DNA of 5,237 nt, from contig PKUY01000364.1 in NCBI GenBank assembly GCA_003131705.1, forward strand, positions 2,586 to 7,822, read 5' to 3'. The position numbers and the translations under genes are program-made. Below, one piece after another: positions 1-5,237 of this stretch (position 1 is its first letter; each line of letters starts with the position of its first letter). The notes under the pieces were generated by a model. That model was not told where the DNA came from and searched no databases. It saw nothing but the letters and a program-made list of their open reading frames with translations. Origin of the DNA: Acidobacteriota bacterium. GTDB lineage: Bacteria; Acidobacteriota; Terriglobia; Acidiferrales; UBA7541.

Positions 1-13
1 GCGGGCAACCGCG

Positions 14-1186
14 ATGCCAGCGACAGAAGCATCGGTGGTGATCAGCCCTCGCGGCGTCGAACGTCTTCGTTCGGGGCACCTGTGGGTTTACCGGAGCGAT
101 GTCCTCAAGGCCCAAGCGGAGCCGGGGGCGATTGTCCGGTTGACCGATGACCGTGGGCACTTTCAGGGGCGCGCTTTTTATAGCGACAAGTCGCAGATAT
201 CCGTAAGGCTTCTCACGCGGGAAGACGTGCCGGTTGACCGAGCATTCTTTACGGCACGTCTTGAGCGCGCGGCCGCGTTTCGCAAGTTGGTTGTCGAAAA
301 CTCGGATGCTTGCCGGCTGGTGTACAGCGAAGGTGATCTGCTGCCGTCTCTGATCGTGGACCGATACGGCGACTATCTCGCTATTCAGACACTTAGCCAA
401 TCGACGGACCGCCTCAAAAGTCTTTTCGTCGAAATTCTGGTCGAGCTCTTTTCTCCAAAGGGCGTGCTGGAACGCAACGATCCCAAAGTACGGCTGCTTG
501 AGGGTCTCGATCAGCGGGTGGGGGTTCTCCATGGGAAAGTTCCCGCGGAGATTCTCGTAAAGGAAAATGGCGTCACATTCGCTTGCGATCTCGCGAAAAG
601 CCAAAAAACGGGATCGTTTTTGGATCAACGCGAAAACCAATGGGCCGCGCGCCGCTATGCTTCCGGAGAAGTCCTGGACTGCTTCAGCTATCAGGGGGGA
701 TTTGCCCTCACGATCGCCGACAAGTGCTCGCACGTCGAGGGCATCGACATGGCTCCCGCAGCCGTCGAGGCGGCGCGGCGAAATCAGAAACTCAATTCGA
801 TTTCGAACGTTCACTTTCGGGAAGGGAACACGTTCGACATCCTGAAGGAATATTCCGATTCGGAACGGCGGTTTCAGATGATTATTCTGGACCCTCCCGC
901 GTTCGCCAAGAACCGTGACAGCATTCCGGCCGCGCGCCGAGGATACAAAGAGATCAATCTGCGCGCGCTGAAACTCCTTCGGCCTGGTGGGTTTCTCGTG
1001 ACGTGTTCCTGCTCCTACCATATCTGCGAAGCCACCTTCCTTCAGATTCTGGCCGAGGCTGCCAATGACGCCCACAAGAACATCGCGGTAGTAGAGCGAC
1101 GCACCCAGTCTCAAGACCACCCCATTCTGCTTACAATGCCAGAGACGCACTACCTTAAGTGTATGATAGTTAAGGCGTTAGAATGA
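14..1186 (+). CDS. rlmI: Class I SAM-dependent 23S rRNA (cytosine-C5) methyltransferase, RlmI family
   Basis: Cytosolic enzyme that by family transfers a methyl group from S-adenosylmethionine to C5 of a cytosine in 23S rRNA (E. coli RlmI acts at C1962); the exact target base here is inferred. The 390 aa length is normal for the family. An N-terminal PUA RNA-binding domain covers about residues 8-75 (GHLWVYRSDV at 21-30), then an RFM-type linker, then the Rossmann methyltransferase domain. Visible hallmarks are KTGSFLDQR (198-206), the SAM-binding loop VLDCFSYQGGF (220-230), acidic IDMAPAAVE (244-252), DPPAFAK (293-299) and CSCS (331-334), all intact. The ATG at 14 is uncertain: the frame stays open to the left edge and only 13 bp lie upstream, with no clear Shine-Dalgarno, so the true start may lie outside the window. 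The gene is separated from hsp20 by 121 bp and a good promoter, so it is probably not in the same operon. Confidence is high for the family and moderate for the RlmI symbol. Confidence 0.9.
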   Translation: MPATEASVVISPRGVERLRSGHLWVYRSDVLKAQAEPGAIVRLTDDRGHFQGRAFYSDKSQISVRLLTREDVPVDRAFFTARLERAAAFRKLVVENSDACRLVYSEGDLLPSLIVDRYGDYLAIQTLSQSTDRLKSLFVEILVELFSPKGVLERNDPKVRLLEGLDQRVGVLHGKVPAEILVKENGVTFACDLAKSQKTGSFLDQRENQWAARRYASGEVLDCFSYQGGFALTIADKCSHVEGIDMAPAAVEAARRNQKLNSISNVHFREGNTFDILKEYSDSERRFQMIILDPPAFAKNRDSIPAARRGYKEINLRALKLLRPGGFLVTCSCSYHICEATFLQILAEAANDAHKNIAVVERRTQSQDHPILLTMPETHYLKCMIVKALE

Positions 1187-1230
1187 GATTGTGGTTTTTT
1201 ACCTTGGAAGCCTCTGCGCCCAAAATATAG

Positions 1231-1259
1231 TTGACAGTAAGGCGCGCATATTTTATTAT
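1231..1259 (+). promoter_or_regulatory. sigma70-type promoter of hsp20
   Basis: The -35 element TTGACA (1231-1236) is a perfect match to consensus and the -10 element TATTAT (1254-1259) differs at one base, with the ideal 17-bp spacer. The predicted transcription start is about 1266, which gives a 5' leader of roughly 42 nt before the hsp20 ATG. The promoter sits in an AT-rich gap among GC-richer genes, which supports it. It looks like a housekeeping-sigma promoter and not a sigma32 type. No other promoter is evident before clpB or htpX, so it may serve all three genes. The transcription start itself is predicted, not observed. Confidence 0.75.
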
Positions 1260-1263
1260 TCGA

Positions 1264-1281
1264 TTGCGCTAATAAGCGCAA
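1264..1281 (+). promoter_or_regulatory. Palindrome/hairpin at the hsp20 transcription start (candidate operator or 5' leader hairpin)
   Basis: TTGCGCT (1264-1270), loop AATA (1271-1274) and AGCGCAA (1275-1281) form a perfect 7-bp inverted repeat. It begins 4 bp after the -10 box and so covers about -2 to +16 relative to the predicted start. As DNA it is well placed for a dimeric repressor that blocks RNA polymerase. As RNA it would be a stable hairpin at or near the 5' end of the message, ending 12 nt before the Shine-Dalgarno sequence. It does not match CIRCE (TTAGCACTC-N9-GAGTGCTAA), HAIR (CTTGAGT-N7-ACTCAAG) or CtsR heptad repeats. It lacks a poly-T tail, so it is not a terminator. Its role is inferred from position only. 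Confidence 0.5.
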
Positions 1282-1293
1282 AATCATACTAGC

Positions 1294-1299
1294 AGGAGG
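1294..1299 (+). promoter_or_regulatory. Strong ribosome-binding site of hsp20
   Basis: AGGAGG is a full Shine-Dalgarno core, 8 nt before the ATG at 1308. It is much stronger than the sites before clpB and htpX, fitting the high output expected of a small heat-shock protein, and it fixes the hsp20 start. I see no sequence in the predicted 42-nt leader that could pair well with it, which argues against a simple ROSE-type thermometer. Confidence 0.85.
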
Positions 1300-1307
1300 A
1301 CATTAAG

Positions 1308-1763
1308 ATGAGTTCAGTCATTCGTTGGGATCCCTTTCGCAACGGCTCGAAGCTGCAGGAACAGGTAAATCGCCTGTTTGAGAATTCGTTCCAAGGCCCC
1401 ACGGATCAAGGGGCATTGACCACATGGGCGCCCGCCGTCGACATCTATGAGACCGAGAACGAACTGGTTTTGAAGGCCGACCTGCCGGACGTCAATGAGA
1501 AGGACATGGATATCCAGGTCGAGAACAACATGCTTACGATTCGAGGAGAGCGGAAGTTCGAGCAGAAGGTCAAGGAGGACAATTATCTGCGCGTCGAACG
1601 AACCTACGGATCCTTCAGCCGCAGCTTCAGTCTGCCAAGCACGATAAACAGCGAGAGCATCAAGGCCGAGTACAAGAACGGCGTCTTGACGATTGAATTG
1701 CCGAAGCGGGCCGAGTCGAAGCCCAAACAGGTGAAAATCAACGTCACGAATGGCCACAACTAA
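1308..1763 (+). CDS. hsp20: Small heat-shock protein, Hsp20/alpha-crystallin family
   Basis: ATP-independent cytosolic holdase that forms oligomers and keeps unfolding proteins in a refoldable state for DnaK and ClpB. The 151 aa length is typical of bacterial class A sHsps. A short N-terminal arm (1-38; WDPF at 7-10, a common sHsp start motif) is followed by the alpha-crystallin domain at about 39-134, opening with WAPAVDIYE (40-48), passing through LPDVNEKDMDI (59-69) and YGSFSRSFSLP (100-110), and closing with the signature NGVLTIELPK (124-133). The C-terminal tail carries the oligomer-latching I-x-I/V motif as INV (144-146). There are no cysteines, signal peptide or membrane segment. The start is fixed by AGGAGG 8 nt upstream. 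It has its own promoter and an intrinsic terminator, with clpB next, a functional partner. Closest E. coli analogues are IbpA/IbpB, but the sequence is of the wider 'Hsp18/HspA' type, so the exact symbol is not certain. Confidence 0.95.
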   Translation: MSSVIRWDPFRNGSKLQEQVNRLFENSFQGPTDQGALTTWAPAVDIYETENELVLKADLPDVNEKDMDIQVENNMLTIRGERKFEQKVKEDNYLRVERTYGSFSRSFSLPSTINSESIKAEYKNGVLTIELPKRAESKPKQVKINVTNGHN

Positions 1764-1779
1764 ACAATGCAGTGCAGTC

Positions 1780-1819
1780 CGGGGCTGACGGCGCATTCCG
1801 TTGGCCCCGTTTGTTTCTT
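1780..1819 (+). terminator. Rho-independent terminator after hsp20
   Basis: CGGGGCTGACGG (1780-1791) pairs with CCGTTGGCCCCG (1798-1809) to make a 12-bp stem with two adjacent G-T wobbles in the middle, around a 6-nt loop CGCATT. It is followed at once by the T-rich tract TTTGTTTCTT (1810-1819). It begins 16 nt after the hsp20 stop and ends 26 nt before the clpB start. The interrupted T tract suggests incomplete termination, so it may act as an attenuating hairpin that lets part of transcription run into clpB; this is inference. The stem would also protect the hsp20 mRNA 3' end. Confidence 0.85.
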
Positions 1820-1845
1820 CCAGCGCAAAGTGAGAAAGATTACTC

Positions 1846-4470
1846 ATGCTGCGATTCGACAAATTGACCGTCAAGGGCCAGGAAGCTCTGCAAGCGGCAC
1901 AGGAGTATGGTGCGCGCTCGGGCCAGCAACAGATCGAGCCATTACACCTGCTTTGGGCTCTGACGGCCCAAGGCGATGGCGTCGTTCCGCCACTGCTTGA
2001 AAAACTGGGCGTGTCGCCTGCGACATTAGCGGCTGAAATTGAGAAGCAGGTCGCGCGCTTTCCCAAAGTTTCCGGCGCATCGGAACAGTCCCTGAACCGC
2101 GCCTCGAATGATGTTCTGGAGGAAGCTTTTGACGAAGCGCAGCGCCTGAAGGACGAGTACGTCTCGACGGAGCATATCCTGCTTGCCATCGCCGGGGCCG
2201 AAAAGGATCCGGCGGGACAGCTTCTGAAGCGCCAAGGCGCCAGCCACGACGCCATCCTGCAGGCTATGGCTACCATTCGCGGAAGCCATCGCGTCACGTC
2301 GCAGAATCCCGAATCAACCTATCGTGCCATCGAACAGTACGCGCGCGATCTCACGGATCAGGCGCGTCGCGGCAAACTCGATCCTGTAATTGGCCGCGAT
2401 GAAGAAATTCGCCGCGTGATGCAGATTCTCGCGCGTCGCACGAAAAACAATCCCGTGCTGATCGGCGAGCCCGGTGTCGGCAAGACGGCCATCGTCGAAG
2501 GTCTCGCTCAGCGGATTATTGCCGGGGATGTGCCCGAGATTCTAAAAACCAAGCGCATCGTGGCGCTCGATCTTTCGGCGCTTATAGCGGGCGCGAAATA
2601 CCGCGGTGAGTTCGAGGACCGTCTGAAGGCTCTCCTGAAGGAAGTCGGCGAATCTGACGGCCAAATCATTCTATTCATCGATGAGTTGCACACGCTCGTC
2701 GGCGCAGGTGCGGCCGAAGGGTCGATGGATGCTTCGAACATGCTCAAGCCTGCGCTAGCACGTGGCGAGTTGCGCGCGATCGGCGCCACCACGATCAACG
2801 AATATCGCAAGTACATTGAAAAGGACGCTGCGCTCGAGCGCCGCTTCCAACCCGTTCAGGTCGGCGAGCCGTCGGTCGAAGACACGATCGCGATTCTGCG
2901 AGGCCTGAAGGATCGCTACGAAGTCCATCACGGTGTGCGCATCAAGGACGCGGCCATTGTGGCCGCGGCGATGCTTTCCAATCGCTACATTACCGGCCGC
3001 TTCCTTCCTGACAAAGCCATCGACCTCATTGACGAAGCTGCTGCCGGACTGCGCATGGAAATCGATTCGCTGCCGACTGAGATTGACGAAATCGAGAGGC
3101 GGATCATGCAACTCGAAATCGAACGGCAGGCGTTGCGCAAGGAGTCCGATGCGCATTCGAAGGAGCGCCTCGGTCAAATCGAAAAGGAACTGGGCACGCT
3201 TCGCGAACAGTCGAACGGGCTGAAGGCGCACTGGCAGACTGAAAAGGACGCAATCGGTCGCATCCGCAAGCAGAAGGAACTCATTGAAGGATTGAAAGCT
3301 GAGGAGCATCGCTTCGAACGCGCCGGCGATCTGGCGCGCGTGGCCGAAATCCGCTACGGAAAACTTTCCGCCGCGGAGAAGGAATTGAAGGCTGCTCAGG
3401 ACCACCTCGCCGCGATGCAAAAGGACCACCCGATGTTGAAGGAAGAAGTGGGCGAGGAAGAGATCGCGAAGATCGTCGCCAAGTGGACAGGGATTCCCGT
3501 CGGGCGCCTGCTCGAAGGTGAGGTCCAGAAGCTCGTGCAGATGGAAGATCGCCTGCGCCATCGAGTCGTCGGACAAGATACCGCGCTCGCGAGCGTCGCG
3601 AATGCGATTCGCCGCAGCCGCTCCGGATTGAGCGATCCGAACAGGCCGATTGGTTCGTTCCTTTTTCTGGGGCCCACAGGCGTGGGCAAGACGGAACTCG
3701 CTCGCGCTCTCGCTGAATTTTTGTTCGATGACGAACGCGCCATCGTACGGCTCGATATGTCTGAGTACATGGAAAAACACTCGGTGGCGCGGATGATCGG
3801 CGCGCCTCCCGGCTATGTAGGATATGAAGAGGGCGGGCAATTGACCGAACAGGTTCGCAGGCGTCCGTATTCCGTGATCCTGCTAGACGAAATCGAAAAG
3901 GCGCATCCGGACGTATTTAACGTGTTGCTGCAGATTCTCGAAGACGGACGTCTCACCGATGGCAAGGGCCGCACCGTGGATTTCCGCAACGCGGTGATCA
4001 TCATGACGTCGAACGTTGGCTCGACTGCAATCTTCGAGTTGGCGGAAAAGGATCCGAAGAAAGCGCGGGACGAAGCCATGGCTGCGCTCCGGGAACTCTT
4101 CCGGCCGGAATTCCTGAACCGCATCGACGATATCGTTCTGTTCCGGCCGCTCGGCAAGGACCAGATCGAGCGCATCATCGAGCTGCAAATGCAGCATCTG
4201 GTAAAGCTGCTCGCCGAAAAACAGCTCACCCTGAGTCTGACGCCTGCGGCGAAGACACTTCTTTTCCGCGAGGGCTACGATCCAGCTTACGGCGCACGTC
4301 CCATGAAGCGGGCGATCCAGAAACTAATTCAGGATCCGATGGCGATGAAGATTCTCGATGGCGAGGTGACGCCGGGAGATCAGGTGATTGTGGATGCCGA
4401 TCCGAAGACCGGAGAGATGGCATTCAAACACGGTACACTGAAGAAGGCGCCGCCGCCCGAAGCGGCATAA
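1846..4470 (+). CDS. clpB: ATP-dependent disaggregase ClpB (Hsp100)
   Basis: Hexameric AAA+ unfoldase that, with DnaK/DnaJ/GrpE, threads aggregated proteins through its central pore for refolding in the cytosol. At 874 aa it is full length. The N-domain is at about 1-145 (two Clp-N repeats). NBD1 has Walker A GEPGVGKT (207-214), pore-loop Tyr252 in KYRG, Walker B IILFIDE (274-280, Glu280) and arginine fingers Arg332/Arg333. A complete coiled-coil M-domain (about 410-525, ending [14 protein letters not shown] with Tyr504) marks it as ClpB and not ClpA or ClpC. NBD2 has Walker A GPTGVGKT (609-616), pore-loop GYVG (656-659), Walker B VILLDE (677-682), Arg759 in FLNR and sensor-2 GAR (816-818). 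No ClpP-binding IGF-type loop was noticed. The tail is short and Pro/Ala-rich. The start at 1846 gives the normal [15 protein letters not shown] opening, but the Shine-Dalgarno is weak (GAGAAAG, 1832-1838). It has no evident promoter of its own and probably depends on read-through from hsp20. Confidence 0.98.
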   Translation: MLRFDKLTVKGQEALQAAQEYGARSGQQQIEPLHLLWALTAQGDGVVPPLLEKLGVSPATLAAEIEKQVARFPKVSGASEQSLNRASNDVLEEAFDEAQRLKDEYVSTEHILLAIAGAEKDPAGQLLKRQGASHDAILQAMATIRGSHRVTSQNPESTYRAIEQYARDLTDQARRGKLDPVIGRDEEIRRVMQILARRTKNNPVLIGEPGVGKTAIVEGLAQRIIAGDVPEILKTKRIVALDLSALIAGAKYRGEFEDRLKALLKEVGESDGQIILFIDELHTLVGAGAAEGSMDASNMLKPALARGELRAIGATTINEYRKYIEKDAALERRFQPVQVGEPSVEDTIAILRGLKDRYEVHHGVRIKDAAIVAAAMLSNRYITGRFLPDKAIDLIDEAAAGLRMEIDSLPTEIDEIERRIMQLEIERQALRKESDAHSKERLGQIEKELGTLREQSNGLKAHWQTEKDAIGRIRKQKELIEGLKAEEHRFERAGDLARVAEIRYGKLSAAEKELKAAQDHLAAMQKDHPMLKEEVGEEEIAKIVAKWTGIPVGRLLEGEVQKLVQMEDRLRHRVVGQDTALASVANAIRRSRSGLSDPNRPIGSFLFLGPTGVGKTELARALAEFLFDDERAIVRLDMSEYMEKHSVARMIGAPPGYVGYEEGGQLTEQVRRRPYSVILLDEIEKAHPDVFNVLLQILEDGRLTDGKGRTVDFRNAVIIMTSNVGSTAIFELAEKDPKKARDEAMAALRELFRPEFLNRIDDIVLFRPLGKDQIERIIELQMQHLVKLLAEKQLTLSLTPAAKTLLFREGYDPAYGARPMKRAIQKLIQDPMAMKILDGEVTPGDQVIVDADPKTGEMAFKHGTLKKAPPPEAA

Positions 4471-4474
4471 AGGA
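4469..4474 (+). promoter_or_regulatory. Ribosome-binding site of htpX overlapping the clpB stop
   Basis: AAAGGA begins inside the clpB TAA stop (4468-4470) and lies 8 nt before the htpX ATG at 4483. This arrangement lets a ribosome finishing clpB stay near the htpX start, so translational coupling is likely, and it supports the choice of 4483 as start. Confidence 0.65.
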
Positions 4475-4482
4475 CAAGTAGA

Positions 4483-5237
4483 ATGAAGATTCTGAAGACA
4501 GCGTTTTTACTGACCGCACTGACGCTGCTGCTTTTGTTCGTGGGCGAAACATTTGGCGGGCGTAACGGCCTGGAACTTGGACTAGTGATCGCGGTCGTCA
4601 TGAACGGCGTCGCGTATTTCTTTTCGGACAAGATCGCGCTGATGTCCAGCGGCGCGCGGCCAATTAGCCGCGAGCAGTCGCCTCGGCTTTACGCAGTGAT
4701 GGAGCGCCTCGCGGCCAAAGCGAATTTGCCGGTACCAAAGCTTTACATGATTCCGCAGCCCGCGCCCAACGCTTTCGCCACGGGCCGGAATCCCAGCCAT
4801 GCTTCTGTCGCGGTCACAGAAGGATTGATGCAATTGATGAACGACGACGAGCTCGAAGGTGTGATTGCTCACGAGCTATCGCACGTCCGCAATTACGACA
4901 TTTTGACATCTTCGATTGCAGCAACGATTGCAGGCGCTGTCACATTTATTTCTCGCATGGGCTTTTGGTTCGGCGGCGGAGACAGGGACCGCGAAGGTGG
5001 CGGCGGGATCATAGGACTTCTGATGCTGATTCTTGCGCCGATCGGTGCGATGCTCCTTCAGCTGGGCATTTCACGACAGCGCGAATATCAGGCGGACGCT
5101 TCCGGCGCAACGATGGTGGGCCATCCGTACGGGTTAATCAGCGCGCTCCAAAAACTCGGCGCTTACAACAAGCAAATTCCCATGGACGTCCCGCAGACAA
5201 CTGCCTCATTGTTCATTGTGGCGCCTCTTACGGGGCG
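4483..5237 (+). CDS. htpX: Membrane-bound zinc metalloprotease HtpX (M48B), partial at the right edge
   Basis: Inner-membrane protease that degrades misfolded membrane proteins, working beside FtsH in E. coli. I translated it by hand: 251 complete codons, no stop before the window end. The family is usually about 280-300 aa, so some 30-50 residues are missing on the right. Hydrophobic segments lie at about 5-20 and 31-47, then a cytosolic region with the zinc site HELSH (130-134, catalytic Glu131) in VIAHELSHVRNYDI, then two more hydrophobic stretches (about 142-160 and 176-197) separated by a Gly/charged loop (164-175). The third zinc ligand is Glu201 in SRQREYQADASGA, the family signature. 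All catalytic residues visible are intact. The ATG is in the same frame as clpB, 12 nt after its stop, so the two genes are almost surely co-transcribed. HtpX is heat-induced in E. coli, which agrees with this heat-shock setting. Confidence 0.96.
   Translation, partial: MKILKTAFLLTALTLLLLFVGETFGGRNGLELGLVIAVVMNGVAYFFSDKIALMSSGARPISREQSPRLYAVMERLAAKANLPVPKLYMIPQPAPNAFATGRNPSHASVAVTEGLMQLMNDDELEGVIAHELSHVRNYDILTSSIAATIAGAVTFISRMGFWFGGGDRDREGGGGIIGLLMLILAPIGAMLLQLGISRQREYQADASGATMVGHPYGLISALQKLGAYNKQIPMDVPQTTASLFIVAPLTG

Noticed and set aside
567..918. Two out-of-frame + strand reading frames within the methyltransferase gene
   Set aside because: Their Arg/Ser-rich translations are typical shadow frames, and they overlap the conserved SAM-binding core of the real gene.
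1153..1200. Possible terminator after the methyltransferase gene (CCTTAA 1153-1158 / TTAAGG 1170-1175, T6 at 1195-1200)
   Set aside because: The stem is only 6 AT-rich bp with an 11-nt loop, inside the coding end, and the T run is about 20 nt away, so the parts do not form an intrinsic terminator.
1203..1229. Heat-shock-sigma (sigma32-like) promoter suggested by CTTGGA and GCCCAAAATAT
   Set aside because: The spacing between the two elements is about 10 bp, shorter than the 13-17 bp expected, and the -10 match is poor. The TTGACA/TATTAT promoter just downstream is far better.
1314..2297. Antisense open reading frame (327 codons) spanning hsp20, the terminator and the clpB start
   Set aside because: It crosses two real genes and an intrinsic terminator, its product has low-complexity composition, and no recognised domain is visible.
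2755..3840. Long antisense open reading frame (361 codons) opposite clpB
   Set aside because: It lies wholly inside clpB, whose AAA+ motifs are intact. The antisense translation shows no family motif, and long antisense frames are common opposite GC-rich coding DNA.
4582..4872. Antisense reading frame opposite the start of htpX
   Set aside because: The + strand translates into a clear HtpX with HELSH and the third zinc ligand; the antisense frame has no recognised motif.
1..5237. CRISPR arrays, tRNA or rRNA genes, insertion sequences, attachment sites
   Set aside because: No regularly spaced repeats, no tRNA-like cloverleaf, no transposase or terminal inverted repeats were seen. Almost all of the window is filled by four conserved chromosomal genes.

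Overview
The window carries four genes, all on the + strand: a Class I 23S rRNA cytosine methyltransferase of the RlmI family, a small heat-shock protein (Hsp20), the disaggregase ClpB, and the membrane metalloprotease HtpX, which runs off the right edge. The moderately GC-rich coding style and the character of the proteins (an Hsp20 with WAPAVDIYE and LPDVNEKD, an RlmI-type enzyme) suggest a Gram-negative soil or environmental bacterium. Acidobacteriota is my best guess, but this is an impression from protein style and not a database result.

Layout: 14-1186 is the methyltransferase. It is followed by a 121-bp AT-rich gap (1187-1307) holding a near-consensus sigma70-type promoter (TTGACA, 17 bp, TATTAT), an 18-bp hairpin/palindrome (TTGCGCT-AATA-AGCGCAA) placed over the predicted transcription start, and a strong Shine-Dalgarno sequence for hsp20 (1308-1763). 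The 82-bp gap between hsp20 and clpB contains a strong intrinsic terminator (1780-1819). clpB (1846-4470) is followed after only 12 bp by htpX (4483 to past the end), whose ribosome-binding site overlaps the clpB stop codon.

The last three genes form a proteostasis block. Hsp20 holds unfolding proteins, ClpB (with DnaK, not in this window) extracts and refolds aggregated ones, and HtpX degrades damaged inner-membrane proteins. No separate promoter for clpB or htpX is evident, so I infer that one promoter drives the block. The terminator after hsp20 would then make Hsp20 mRNA abundant and pass a smaller share on to clpB-htpX. The vegetative-type promoter with a palindrome at +1 points to repressor or RNA-level control; I see no convincing heat-shock-sigma promoter.

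I found no new biological system here. The genes are well-known families with intact catalytic motifs. The least explained element is the palindrome in the hsp20 leader, which matches none of the classical heat-shock operators I compared it with (CIRCE, HAIR, CtsR).
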